64,000 bases of DNA from HGW-17 sp964516435 (GCA_964516435.1 CAZEZP010000065.1:1-64000), one strand, 5' to 3'. Shown: positions 53,384 to 62,569, numbered from the stretch's first letter. Made by a program: numbers and translations. Notes: generated by a model from the letters alone, not told the origin.

Positions 53384-55729
53384 ATGACGGCACCCGATGG
53401 TGAAATCCCTGCATCCTGTCCGCTGCTGCCGCTGCGCAACCAGGTCGTTTTCCCCTACATGGCCGTGCCGCTGTCCGTGGGAAGGCCGCGGTCCATATCC
53501 GCGCTGGAATCCGCCGTGAAGAGCGGCTCGCCCATCCTGCTGGCCCTGCAGCGCGACCCTGCATGCGAGGAACCGCGACTCGGGGATTTGCACGAGGTGG
53601 CCGTGCTGTCCACCGTCCTGCATCTGTTCACACTGCGCGATGGCAGCGTGAAGGCGCTGGTCTCCGGGCAGAAGCGCGTGCGCATCACCCGCCTGGTCGC
53701 AGAAATCCCGCATCTCGAGGCGGAGTTCCTGGAACTTCCGGACGTCGCGGACCCGGCGCGCGCGGACGAGATTCCAGAAAAGATCGCCGCGGCACGGGAG
53801 ATTTTCGAAAACTTCGTCCGCCTCACCGGCTGGCTCTCTCCCGAGTTCACCGTCGCCCTTTCCCAGATCGAGGATCCCGGGCACCTGGCCGATGTGCTGC
53901 TGGGGCAGATGGCCCAGCGCATGGATGCCTCGCAGTTGTGGCCCCTGCTGGAAATGGTGGACCCGCTGGAGCGCCTGGAGCAGGTGGCATTCCTGCTTGA
54001 GGGCCGCATGGCGGGCATGCAGGTTCCCCGCGAGCCGGAGCGGGCGGCCACTTCTTCCCGCCCAGCGTGGGCGATGCCGGAAACCCCGGCCGTGCCGCCG
54101 GCGGAAGACGAATTCGCCGAGGATCTCCGGGAAATCGAGGAGCGCATTCACGCCAAGGCTCTTTCCGGCGAGGCGCGCGAGCGCTGCATGCGCGAGTTGC
54201 GGAAACTGCGCCTGATGGCGCCCATGAGCGCCGAGGCGGCCGTGGTGCGCAACTATCTCGACTGGGTGCTCGCGCTTCCCTGGAACGAGCAGACCCAGGA
54301 TGAACTGGACATCGAGCGCTCGCGCCGCATTCTCGACGAGGATCATTACGGCATGGAGGAGCCCAAGCAGCGCATCCTGGAGCATCTGGCCGTGCAGATC
54401 CTGACCGAGCGCGTGACGGGCCCCATCCTGTGTTTCACGGGCCCCCCGGGCGTGGGCAAGACTTCGCTGGCCTCCTCGGTGGCGCGCGCCTGCAACCGCC
54501 GGTTCGTGCGCATCTCCCTGGGCGGCGTGCGGGACGAGGCCGAGATACGCGGCCACCGCCGCACGTACGTGGGCGCCATGCCCGGCAAGATCATCCAGGC
54601 CATGCGCCGGGCCCAGAGCATGAATCCCGTGATCCTGCTCGATGAAATCGACAAGATGACCGCCGATTTCCGGGGAGACCCGGCCGCGGCCCTCCTGGAG
54701 GTCCTGGATCCACACCAGAACGCGACGTTTTCCGATCACTACCTGGATCTCGACTACGATCTCTCGCGGGTGCTGTTCATCGCCACGGCCAACCAACTGG
54801 AAAGCATCCCATGGGCGCTGCGCGACCGCATGGAAGTCATCGAACTGGACGGCTACACCGCATGGGAGAAACTGGCGATCGCCCGGCGCCACCTGGTTCC
54901 CCAGCAGATTGCCGCCCACGGACTGCGGGACAGCGACGTGCGCTTTTCCGAGCAGGCGCTGCGCGATCTCATCGATCTCTACACGCAGGAAACCGGCGTG
55001 CGGCAACTGGAACGGCTCATCGCCACGGTGTGCCGCCGCTTCGCCCTGGATCACGTGCGCGGCTCCCGGCGGCGGCACTGGGTGCTCACCCGGTCCAACC
55101 TGGAGCGCTGGGTGGGCCGCCCGAAGTACGATCTCCAGAAGACCGAGGAGGAGGAACGCGTCGGCGCGGTGCATGGGCTGGCCGTCACGGTTTTTGGCGG
55201 GGATCTCCTCACGGCCGAGGCGCAGGTCCTTCCCGGCCGGGGCACCCTGCAACTGACGGGAAAACTCGGCGAGGTGCTCCAGGAAAGCGCGCATGCGGCC
55301 CTTTCCTACATCCGTTCCCGCGCCGCCGCCTGGGGATTGCCGCAGGATACGTTTGAAAAACACGACATTCACGTCCATTTCCCCGCGGCCGCCGTGCCCA
55401 AGGACGGTCCCTCCGCGGGCATCACCATGGCCTGCGCCATGGCGTCCGCGCTGCTCGGATTTCCCGTGCGTTCGCGCATCGCCATGACGGGCGAGATCAC
55501 GCTGCGCGGCAAGGTGATGAAGGTGGGCGGCGTGCGGGCCAAAATCATTGCGGCCCACCGGGCGGGCGTGCGCCGGGTATGCATTCCGGCCGGCAACCTG
55601 CAGGACACCGAAAGACTGCCCGAATCCATCCTTCGGGAGTTGACCATCCATCCCGTGACCCGCATCGACGAGGTGCTCGAAGCCGCCCTCGTCGTGCCGA
55701 AAGATTTTCGCGGTTTCGTGAATTCCTGA
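53384..55729 (+). CDS. lon: ATP-dependent Lon protease
   Basis: A 781-residue soluble AAA+ protease degrading misfolded and regulatory proteins. The N-terminal LON substrate domain starts at LLPLRNQVVFPYMAVPLSVGR; AAA+ motifs are GPPGVGKT (353-360), VILLDEIDKM and the sensor-2 region; the protease domain has Ser677 (KDGPSAGITMA) and Lys720 (GGVRAKIIAAHRAG), exactly 43 residues apart. It is intact. Two starts are possible: the one used, or an ATG 54 bp upstream (53330), each with a modest ribosome site. Divergent from the EamA gene. Confidence 0.95.
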   Translation: MTAPDGEIPASCPLLPLRNQVVFPYMAVPLSVGRPRSISALESAVKSGSPILLALQRDPACEEPRLGDLHEVAVLSTVLHLFTLRDGSVKALVSGQKRVRITRLVAEIPHLEAEFLELPDVADPARADEIPEKIAAAREIFENFVRLTGWLSPEFTVALSQIEDPGHLADVLLGQMAQRMDASQLWPLLEMVDPLERLEQVAFLLEGRMAGMQVPREPERAATSSRPAWAMPETPAVPPAEDEFAEDLREIEERIHAKALSGEARERCMRELRKLRLMAPMSAEAAVVRNYLDWVLALPWNEQTQDELDIERSRRILDEDHYGMEEPKQRILEHLAVQILTERVTGPILCFTGPPGVGKTSLASSVARACNRRFVRISLGGVRDEAEIRGHRRTYVGAMPGKIIQAMRRAQSMNPVILLDEIDKMTADFRGDPAAALLEVLDPHQNATFSDHYLDLDYDLSRVLFIATANQLESIPWALRDRMEVIELDGYTAWEKLAIARRHLVPQQIAAHGLRDSDVRFSEQALRDLIDLYTQETGVRQLERLIATVCRRFALDHVRGSRRRHWVLTRSNLERWVGRPKYDLQKTEEEERVGAVHGLAVTVFGGDLLTAEAQVLPGRGTLQLTGKLGEVLQESAHAALSYIRSRAAAWGLPQDTFEKHDIHVHFPAAAVPKDGPSAGITMACAMASALLGFPVRSRIAMTGEITLRGKVMKVGGVRAKIIAAHRAGVRRVCIPAGNLQDTERLPESILRELTIHPVTRIDEVLEAALVVPKDFRGFVNS

Positions 55730-55740
55730 ATCCAGTCAAG

Positions 55741-56988
55741 ATGCTCGATTCCCCCCTGTCCCCGAATCTCATGGATCCCGATGCCCTGTTCGTGGTGCGG
55801 CGCCTGCAGCAGCACCGGCACGTAGCCTACATCGTCGGCGGCTCGATCCGGGATCTGCTCATCGGCCGCACGCCCAAGGACTTCGACGTCTCCACCAGCG
55901 CCACGCCGACGGAGATCCGCCGGCTGTTCTCCTACACGCGGCTCATCGGGCGCCGCTTCAAACTGGTGCACGTGGTGTTCCGCAACCAGAAGGTCATCGA
56001 GACCTCCACGTTCCGCAAGACGCCGCCCGCGGACCCCCCGGGGGAAGAACGGTCCGATCTGCTCATCCGCAACGACAACGTCTACGGCACGCCCGAAGAG
56101 GACGCCTTCCGCCGCGACTTCACGGTCAATGGAATTTTTTACGATCCCGTGGCCGACCGGATCATCGATTTCGTGGGCGGCCTGGCGGACATCGAGACGC
56201 GCACCCTGCGCACCATCGGGGATCCCGACATCCGCTTTCAGGAAGACCCCGTGCGCATCCTGCGCGCGCTTCGTTTCGCGGCCAAACTGGGTTTTTCCAT
56301 CGAGCCGGCCACCCTGCGCTTCATGCGCGAGCACCGGGAGCGGATCCGGCTGTCCGCGCCGCGCCGCGTCCTCGACGAGACCTGGAAACTGCTGCTGTGC
56401 GGGGCCTCGGCTGCGGCCATGGAGTTGGCCCGCGAGGTGGGCGTGCTGCAACTGCTCGCCCCGGAAATCGCACCTTCCTTCGAGGATGAGCGGCTGCACG
56501 GCATTCTCCTGGCCATGCTGCGCTCGTTCGATTCCGATCCGCCGGCCGATCCCCGTCTGGGGCCGGTGATGCTGGCCCCCATCCTGCTCTACGGGCAATC
56601 CGAAGAGCTCTGGAATACGCTGTCCGAGCCCTGGCGCGCACGCCTGGCCTGTTTCGACGACGCCATCATGCCGCGCATCCATCCGTTGCTGGAACGCTAC
56701 GGCTTTTCCAGGATGGAGCGGGCGCTGGTCCACGATCTCCTGCAACTCGTGCTGCGTCTGGGACACCCGGATGCGCCGGCCGGCCTGCCGTCCAAAGTGC
56801 GCGCCCGGGAACTGTTCGCCCCGGCTTTGCGCCTGTGGCAATGGGTCTGGAGAGCCCGCGGTGTGCCGGAAGATCTCATCGCCGGAGCCTGTGAGGTACT
56901 CCAGGTTCCCGCCGCCGCGCCGGCCGGCCGCAAGCGCCGTCGCCGGAGGCGCAAGCCCCACACAGCCAGACCGGAGGTTTCGCCATGA
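55741..56988 (+). CDS. pcnB: Poly(A) polymerase / CCA-adding-type nucleotidyltransferase
   Basis: A 415-residue class II nucleotidyltransferase. The catalytic fold begins with AYIVGGSIRDLLIGRTPKDFDV, carrying the DxD acidic pair, and continues with EEDAFRRDFTVNGIFYDP and the RILRALRFAAKLGF helix typical of the PcnB/Cca head domain. The long C-terminus ends in a strongly basic tail (RKRRRRRR), as in poly(A) polymerase I, which tags RNA for decay. CCA addition cannot be excluded. Lies 11 bp after lon with no own terminator between; overlaps the methyltransferase gene by four bases. Confidence 0.85.
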   Translation: MLDSPLSPNLMDPDALFVVRRLQQHRHVAYIVGGSIRDLLIGRTPKDFDVSTSATPTEIRRLFSYTRLIGRRFKLVHVVFRNQKVIETSTFRKTPPADPPGEERSDLLIRNDNVYGTPEEDAFRRDFTVNGIFYDPVADRIIDFVGGLADIETRTLRTIGDPDIRFQEDPVRILRALRFAAKLGFSIEPATLRFMREHRERIRLSAPRRVLDETWKLLLCGASAAAMELAREVGVLQLLAPEIAPSFEDERLHGILLAMLRSFDSDPPADPRLGPVMLAPILLYGQSEELWNTLSEPWRARLACFDDAIMPRIHPLLERYGFSRMERALVHDLLQLVLRLGHPDAPAGLPSKVRARELFAPALRLWQWVWRARGVPEDLIAGACEVLQVPAAAPAGRKRRRRRRKPHTARPEVSP

Positions 56989-57797
56989 CCATCCAACTTC
57001 CCGCCGCCGTTCCGTTCGATCTCGAGGAATGCGGCAACGAGTACTACCAGGACGCCTGGATCTACGATCATGATTTCCGCTGGTACAAGAAGGATGCGGC
57101 TTTCTACCGCAGCATCGTGGCCGGCATCGGGGGGCCTGTGCTGGAGATCGGCTGCGGCACCGGCCGCCTGCTCGTGCCCTGGCTCAGGGACGGCCTGCAG
57201 GTGACGGGCGTGGATCTCTCCGAAAAGATGCTCGAGCGCGCGCAGGAGCGCATCGACCGTCTGGGAGCGGCCGCCCGCGCGCGGGCGAAACTGGTGTGCC
57301 GGGACATGCGCCGCCTGACGTTCCGCGGCGAATTCAACGTGGCCGTGTGCGCGTTCAACACCATGATGCACCTGTACACGCACGACGACATCCACGCGTT
57401 CCTGCAGGGCGTGCACCGCGCGCTCAAGCCGGGCGGAACCTTCCTGTTCGACGTCCTCAACCCCGATTTCCGCTGGCTTCTGCGGGATCCCGCCCGCCGC
57501 TGGGCCCGCATCCGGTTCAAACATCCACATTATAATACGTGGTATCATTATACGACAAACCATTATTATGATGCTCAGGATCAGATCGCGTATATCTACG
57601 TATACCACGAGCCCGTGAAGGAAGAAGACGGTCCCTCCTACGTGCTGCGGTTCGGGCACCGCATCTTCTTCCCGCAGGAATTGACGTACTGGCTCGAAAC
57701 CCACGGCTTCGAGGTGGAGAACCTCTTCGGTGGTTTCGACGGCTCCGACCTGGATCTCTATTCGTCTTCGTGCGTGTTTGTCTGCCGCAAACGGTAG
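56985..57797 (+). CDS. Class I SAM-dependent methyltransferase
   Basis: A 270-residue methyltransferase of the Methyltransf_25/11 type. SAM-binding motif I VLEIGCGTGRLLVPWL, motif II VTGVDLSEKML, and the RALKPGGTFLFDVLNPD post-motif segment are clear. The C-terminal half is rich in Tyr and His (HYNTWYHYTTNHYYD) and is encoded by AT-rich codons. The substrate (small molecule, lipid or RNA) is not predictable. Coupled to pcnB by ATGA. Confidence 0.87.
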   Translation: MTIQLPAAVPFDLEECGNEYYQDAWIYDHDFRWYKKDAAFYRSIVAGIGGPVLEIGCGTGRLLVPWLRDGLQVTGVDLSEKMLERAQERIDRLGAAARARAKLVCRDMRRLTFRGEFNVAVCAFNTMMHLYTHDDIHAFLQGVHRALKPGGTFLFDVLNPDFRWLLRDPARRWARIRFKHPHYNTWYHYTTNHYYDAQDQIAYIYVYHEPVKEEDGPSYVLRFGHRIFFPQELTYWLETHGFEVENLFGGFDGSDLDLYSSSCVFVCRKR

Positions 57798-57858
57798 TAT
57801 TGCAATATCTTTTATTTTATTACAATTAATAATACAATTTTTAAGAGTTCAACTGCAG

Positions 57859-59643
57859 TCAGCGGCAGTCGGGGTCCTGGGCGTCCACGAGGCCGTCCAT
57901 GTCGTTGTCGAGGCCGTCGGAGCAGATCTTCTCGGTCAGGGGCAGGCCGGCGCAGGTGACCTTGGCGCGCGTGCCCACGGGCGGATCCGTGCGGCGGGAC
58001 AGGATGATTTCCGCTCCCCGGGAGGGGCCGTACCACGGATTGCTCGCCGGGTGGCATCCGAAGTTTTCGGAGCCGGCCGGGCAGGGTTCGGCGCAGCGCT
58101 CGTTGTAGACGACATGGAAGCAGGCGGGCACGGGCAACTGCAGGTCACGCTTGGCGGGATGGCCGCCCATGTAGTCCGCGGGACACTGGGGAATGTCGTG
58201 GACGCCGCCATCACCCGCGATTTCCTGGACGCTGCACTGCGGCGCGCACACGGCGGCCACGGCGGTCTCCAGGTGCGTCAGGGGCGTCTGTCCATTGGCC
58301 GCCGCCGGATCCGGGCAACCCGCGAGCGGCGTGGTGATGCATTGCACCTCCACCAGGTTCTTGATGCGCTGGCCCAGGCCCACCAGGGCCGGGGAGTAGT
58401 CGGCGCTGCAGATGCTCGTCAGCGCCCAGGATGCGTCCTCGGGGCTTTCCAGCATGGATTCCACGAAGGCGCGGATGCGCACCGCGGGAGCCGCGCCGCG
58501 GGAGGGTTCTCCGCAGGAAGGCAGCACGTCGGCGTGGTTGCGGGCGTTGAGCCCCACGGTCAGTTGGCCCGGATACGGTCCCGTGATGGCGCCGGCGAGC
58601 ACCATGCCGGCATCCTTGATCTGCCTGAAATACGTCGTGTAGCGGGCGATGGGATGCAGCAGGTTGAGCGGGTCGCTGGACTCGCGGGGAATGCAGTTGG
58701 TGTAGGTCATCGTGCCCGAGGGCATGATGCGCTGCCAGGGCTGATCGCATTTCACGCCGTATTCCAGGCAGCGGAAGTTTTCCAGCGGTCCGAGCGGTCC
58801 GTCCTCGTCGCGGGTGTACAGTTCGCCGGTGCGGGCCGAGCAGTCGTCTTCGTCGGTGATGAGGAAGAGCGCCAGGTAGGCGTTGGGCCGCAAAAAGCCC
58901 GCATTGGGGCCGGACGGGTCGGAGACGGCCCGCATCACGGCTTCGAGTTGCTGCTCGAATCCGCATCCGCCGGTGCCCAGGTCCGCCATGCAGGAGAACA
59001 CCTGCTCGAGGCTTTCGCCTTCATAGTTGCGGCAGCGTGGGCATCCGTTCTCGTCCACGGCCAGAATCAGTCCCGCCGGCTCGGTGGCCACGCCCGAGAT
59101 GGTTTCGAAGGCGCTGGCATCGCAGTTGGCCTGTGTGCAGTCGTGCGCCGTGCAGACGGTGGGCTGGCCCGGCTCGGTGCGCTTCTCGATGCTGCAGTTG
59201 CGCGGTTCCACGTCCACCACGAACGTCTGGTTGCGGGGATTGGCGCAGGCGTTGGCCAGCCCCTTGAGGAAGCGGGCGCCGTCTCCGCCGGTGATGCTGC
59301 AGCCGGGCACGTCGTAGGGCGCCGTTCCCAGGTCCGGGGTGATGGTTCCCAGGTGGATGTTGGGAAGCCCGCCGGAAATGTCCTTGAGCACCCGCATCAA
59401 CTGGGCGAAGTTGGCGCGCAGCAACTGCTGCTCGTCCTCCATGGAGATCGAGGTGTCCACGAGGAACACGATGTCCACGTCGCGGGTGCTGTTGAGCGCC
59501 GTCGGGAAATCGGAAATGATCTTGGGCGAGGGCTCGGCGACCTTCATGGGGCGCTCGATGCATGCCCACGAGGTCGCCAGGGCGAGCGTCAGTAGCGGGA
59601 TGGAAAGGATGCGGATCGCGGTGGAAAGACGAAACGTTTTCAT
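57859..59643 (-). CDS. VWA-domain lipoprotein with MopE-type C-terminus
   Basis: A 594-residue lipoprotein (SWAC lipobox, Cys28). Residues ~50-400 contain a von Willebrand factor A-like fold with a MIDAS motif (FLVDTSISM) and a later LFLITDEDDCSA; many cysteines suggest disulfides outside the cell. The last ~20 residues, CSDGLDNDMDGLVDAQDPDC, are of the MopE/thrombospondin-like calcium-binding type. It probably binds a surface partner in a metal-dependent manner. Strong AGGAGG ribosome site. A spacer of ~60 AT-rich bases separates its 3' end from the convergent methyltransferase gene. Confidence 0.85.
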   Translation of the reverse strand: MKTFRLSTAIRILSIPLLTLALATSWACIERPMKVAEPSPKIISDFPTALNSTRDVDIVFLVDTSISMEDEQQLLRANFAQLMRVLKDISGGLPNIHLGTITPDLGTAPYDVPGCSITGGDGARFLKGLANACANPRNQTFVVDVEPRNCSIEKRTEPGQPTVCTAHDCTQANCDASAFETISGVATEPAGLILAVDENGCPRCRNYEGESLEQVFSCMADLGTGGCGFEQQLEAVMRAVSDPSGPNAGFLRPNAYLALFLITDEDDCSARTGELYTRDEDGPLGPLENFRCLEYGVKCDQPWQRIMPSGTMTYTNCIPRESSDPLNLLHPIARYTTYFRQIKDAGMVLAGAITGPYPGQLTVGLNARNHADVLPSCGEPSRGAAPAVRIRAFVESMLESPEDASWALTSICSADYSPALVGLGQRIKNLVEVQCITTPLAGCPDPAAANGQTPLTHLETAVAAVCAPQCSVQEIAGDGGVHDIPQCPADYMGGHPAKRDLQLPVPACFHVVYNERCAEPCPAGSENFGCHPASNPWYGPSRGAEIILSRRTDPPVGTRAKVTCAGLPLTEKICSDGLDNDMDGLVDAQDPDCR

Positions 59644-59920
59644 GATGCACCTCCTGACAGTTCGTTTTTTCTGCCTTTTTGCCGGCTATGAGCCGGGTAA
59701 CAAAAGAAATTTTCTGCGCGCGGATGAACGCATGTTCAAAAAACCCCTGCCCCTTTTTCTTTTACCCTGCCATTTCCTCTGATTCGGGGCTCACTTCGAG
59801 CGGAACCTGCAGTTCCACGCTTACGGTACCCCCCTTTTTCCCCACGGGCAAGCCCTTTTTTCGGAAAATTTTTCCGGTTCCTTTTCCACGGGTTCTTTCG
59901 AGCCCAAGGCACCGGCTCTT

Positions 59921-60544
59921 CTAGAAGGCATAACCCAAAAACAGGGAGCCATAGGGCGTGGCATCGAGGAAGTTGGCCTTTTCGGGGGTGTAGGCCACGC
60001 TTCCGCCCCAGGAGGTCTGCATGCAGTTCTCGATGCATTGTGCATCCTGTTGGTTGAGCAGCGTGCCCATACCGGCCGTCCAGGCCAGCACGACCCCGGA
60101 GGCTAGCCGCCAGCCGAAGCCCATCTCCAGGTTCCAGTACCAGCCGGGCCGGATGGCGAACATTTCCCCGCCGGGGTGGCTTTCCGGGTCGTCGCGCACC
60201 TCGCCGGCAGAGAAACCCGTGCCCACGAATCCAAAGAATTCATTGCGCGCCCACCAGCGCCAGCGTCCCGTGACTGCTCCCTGCACGCCTCCCCATCCCA
60301 TGCCGATTCCTGCCGCCACCTGGATCTGTTTCGTCAGGTCGTAGCCGATTTCGATGCCGCCGAAGCCCAGCGGCGATCCGATTCCCCCCGTCATGCCGGC
60401 CACGATCCGGTGCGCGCCCGCCGGCGATGCGAGAAGGCGGCCGATTTCCGGCGGTGCCGGCGGCAGGGAAGGCGCAGGCGGGGTTTCTCCCGGCGGCGCC
60501 AGGTTCAGCATCCAGGCAAGACACGACAGCACGAGCGCGTTCAT
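59921..60544 (-). CDS. Small outer-membrane beta-barrel-like protein
   Basis: A 207-residue exported protein with a short hydrophobic N-terminus, a Pro-rich spacer (PPAPSLPPAPP) and a Gly/aromatic-rich, amphipathic beta pattern (GGIEIGYDLTKQIQVAAGIGMGWGG; AIRPGWYWNLEMGFGWRL) ending in a terminal Phe (LFLGYAF), as in outer-membrane barrels. A CIENC (Cx3C) motif after NQQDAQ is shared with the larger barrel three genes upstream. The upstream 131-residue lipoprotein gene ends six bases before it. Confidence 0.75.
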   Translation of the reverse strand: MNALVLSCLAWMLNLAPPGETPPAPSLPPAPPEIGRLLASPAGAHRIVAGMTGGIGSPLGFGGIEIGYDLTKQIQVAAGIGMGWGGVQGAVTGRWRWWARNEFFGFVGTGFSAGEVRDDPESHPGGEMFAIRPGWYWNLEMGFGWRLASGVVLAWTAGMGTLLNQQDAQCIENCMQTSWGGSVAYTPEKANFLDATPYGSLFLGYAF

Positions 60545-60550
60545 GCGGTT

Positions 60551-60946
60551 TCACTCCCGTTTCATGCGCAGTTCCACCCAGGCTTCGATCTGGTTAGCCT
60601 CCACCTGCGCGCACGTGGTTTCGTGGATTCCCCCGTTGGCGGCGACATCCACGTCATAGGCGCACACGTCATAGGGGGCGATGCGGATTTCCGCGGGCAG
60701 ACCGATCGCAAAACCGCCCGCGAGATCCGTTTGGGTGCAGTTGCCGATGCTGCCCTGGATCGCGCATACCCGGATTTCATGCAGCGGCCGTCCGCCCTCG
60801 TCGGTGACGACGCCGGTCAGACGGCATCCGTCCGCGGCGGGGCTTTCCCGGTAGCAGCCGTTGTCCGGGTCATCGCACACGCAGCCCGCCGCGAAGACGG
60901 CGAAGAGCAGGGGCAGGAACAGGGGATACGGGACGCGCGGCGGCAT
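60551..60946 (-). CDS. Small Cys-rich lipoprotein, regulatory-domain fold (copy B)
   Basis: A 131-residue lipoprotein (lipobox AAGC). The mature part resembles a carboxypeptidase-regulatory-like / Ig-type beta domain: LTGVVTDEGGRPLHEIRVCAIQ, NCTQTDLAGGFAIGL, PYDVCAYD, GGIHETTC, VELRMKRE. The same order of cysteines and motifs occurs in the 127-residue lipoprotein two genes upstream, so the two are paralogues. Start chosen by AGGAGG seven bases upstream. Downstream lies its probable barrel partner. Confidence 0.8.
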   Translation of the reverse strand: MPPRVPYPLFLPLLFAVFAAGCVCDDPDNGCYRESPAADGCRLTGVVTDEGGRPLHEIRVCAIQGSIGNCTQTDLAGGFAIGLPAEIRIAPYDVCAYDVDVAANGGIHETTCAQVEANQIEAWVELRMKRE

Positions 60947-60954
60947 GAAACCTC

Positions 60955-62040
60955 CTAGAACACAAAACCGAAGGCGAGACTCACGTGCATGAAGTTCTTT
61001 TCGAATTCCTTCTGCTTCGGCTGGGCGTTTTCGCAGTTCTTCACGCATGCGGGATCCGACGGATTCAGCCAGAAGCCGGCACCGATGGCCAGGCGAAACG
61101 CCAATCCCCAGTCGAAGTGCCTCAGGTAGCCGGTTTCCATCGTCGCCAGCAGAAGATTGTCGATAGCCCAGAGAGACTCTATGTCGTTTCCCTCCGTTTC
61201 ATGGCGATGCTTCCACGTGAAGCCGTTTCCCACGTAGAAGCAGTTGTCCGGAGTCAGGAAGAACCTCAGGTAGCGCAGGTTCAGGCTCCCCATCGGGCCG
61301 CTGCCATTTTTTCCCAGGGCGGCGGAGGCTTCGAGGGGCTGCGCGAACCGCCATCCGAATTCACCCACGGCCATTCCTCCCCACGCATCGTAGCCGGTCG
61401 AGAAGAGGACGGAAAACCGGGGCTCTTTCTTTTTGATATAAGTCAATACATGGCCGATCTGGGCGATTTCCCCTTCATCGTCCCTGGCGGATGGAGCCGG
61501 AGTCCGGATGTCGGGAGAAAGCCCGTCGAAGGCGAAGCCCAGGCCGATTCCCGCGGAGAATGCCGTTTTCGGGAAATCGCTGTCTCCCCGGGCGTGCAGG
61601 GGCAGATGGAACTGGGCACGCAGCGACAGTTGCAGCCCGGTATCGAAGCGGTACCCGGCCGACGGCCCGAGCGTGAGGAACAGGCCCGTCGCCGTGATGG
61701 GGTTCTGCTCCGAATCCGCCTCGTGGAAGGTGCCCCAGGATGGGCCAGCAACAAACATCAAAAAGAAATGATTGGAAAACGCGTGGTGCAGGGAAAACGC
61801 CATGGTGCCGCGGGTGTCGTTCTGCCAGCGCATCAATTCGCCCGTCACGCCGCTCCAGGGCTTGAAGAACCACGTGAACCCAGCGCCCATGCCTGGATTG
61901 CTTCCATCCTGCAGCAGGGTTTCCAGAGAAAAGGCATTGTCCCATCGTTCATCGGGCGTCTTGGCACGGACCGGGGCGGCCGGCAGGGCGCATGCCGCGA
62001 GCAGGAGAACGAATGGGAGGATCCGTGTGGCCGTTTTCAT
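60955..62040 (-). CDS. Outer-membrane beta-barrel-like protein
   Basis: A 361-residue exported protein with a signal peptide (cleavage after PVRA likely; a Cys at position 17 makes a lipobox possible). The body has alternating beta strands of the porin type (NAFSLETLLQDGSNPGMGAGFTWFF, GFRFDTGLQL-like, SLRAQFHLPLHARG) and ends in LAFGFVF. A CVKNC motif after NPSDPA matches CIENC of the smaller barrel. An alternative GTG start is two codons upstream. ATG overlaps nothing; the upstream lipoprotein stop is two bases away. Confidence 0.75.
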   Translation of the reverse strand: MKTATRILPFVLLLAACALPAAPVRAKTPDERWDNAFSLETLLQDGSNPGMGAGFTWFFKPWSGVTGELMRWQNDTRGTMAFSLHHAFSNHFFLMFVAGPSWGTFHEADSEQNPITATGLFLTLGPSAGYRFDTGLQLSLRAQFHLPLHARGDSDFPKTAFSAGIGLGFAFDGLSPDIRTPAPSARDDEGEIAQIGHVLTYIKKKEPRFSVLFSTGYDAWGGMAVGEFGWRFAQPLEASAALGKNGSGPMGSLNLRYLRFFLTPDNCFYVGNGFTWKHRHETEGNDIESLWAIDNLLLATMETGYLRHFDWGLAFRLAIGAGFWLNPSDPACVKNCENAQPKQKEFEKNFMHVSLAFGFVF

Positions 62041-62042
62041 GC

Positions 62043-62426
62043 TCACTCCCGCCGCGTCAGGAAGAAATCGACGTGAAGAACGTCGTTCTCCGGAAGCATG
62101 GTGTGGCAGGCTTCCTCGTAGATGCCGCCGTACGGCGATTCCTCGGCCTTTTCGTGCGCGCAGATTTCATAGGGTTTCTCATGCATGGACGAGGATACCT
62201 GGAATCCGAACGCCCCCGTGTCATCCGTGACGACGCACTCCCGGTACGTTTCCTGCGTGACGCAGACCTCGATCTCGGGCAGCGCTGCGCCCGTCTGGCG
62301 GTCCCGCACGGTGCCGCTGGTGTAGTAGGAAGGGCTGGTCACCCCATAGCATGCGGCCATCGTGAACGAGGTGCCGGCGGCCAGCAGGGAGAGGACTTTC
62401 TTGCGGATCGTGTTGGCAATCGACAT
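62043..62426 (-). CDS. Small Cys-rich lipoprotein, regulatory-domain fold (copy A)
   Basis: A 127-residue lipoprotein (MAAC lipobox). Its mature domain reads SGTVRDRQTGAALPEIEVCVT, ECVVTDDTGAFGF, PYEICAHE, GGIYEEACHTM, DFFLTRRE, aligning motif by motif with the 131-residue lipoprotein downstream. Strong AGGAGG site. First gene of a four-gene minus-strand operon lipoprotein-barrel-lipoprotein-barrel, divergent from hcp with a 190-bp spacer. Confidence 0.8.
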   Translation of the reverse strand: MSIANTIRKKVLSLLAAGTSFTMAACYGVTSPSYYTSGTVRDRQTGAALPEIEVCVTQETYRECVVTDDTGAFGFQVSSSMHEKPYEICAHEKAEESPYGGIYEEACHTMLPENDVLHVDFFLTRRE

Positions 62427-62520
62427 GACGGCCTCCTGGAACATCGAAAGACACTGGGTGGTTATCATGTTTTGGCCGATCTGCAAACAAGTCTTGGAAA
62501 AAATCTTTTTTCCTATAAAA

Positions 62521-62534
62521 TTGATGCAGATCAA
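62521..62534 (+). promoter_or_regulatory. Perfect FNR/CRP-type box upstream of hcp
   Basis: TTGAT-GCAG-ATCAA matches the FNR consensus (TTGATnnnnATCAA) at all ten fixed positions. It lies 83 bp before the hcp ATG. If transcription starts near 62569, after a TATGGT -10-like box (62556-62561), the box is centred near -41.5, the class II activator position. This fits anaerobic or nitrosative induction of hcp. The divergent lipoprotein operon could also be affected. Confidence 0.75.
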
Positions 62535-62569
62535 TTCCAGAGTCCGGAATCCGGATATGGTCGATACAT

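Noticed and set aside
59862..59876. CGGAAAATTTTTCCG palindrome in the spacer before the VWA gene
   Set aside because: No loop for a terminator and no T-tract in the needed orientation for the minus-strand gene; regulatory role unsupported.
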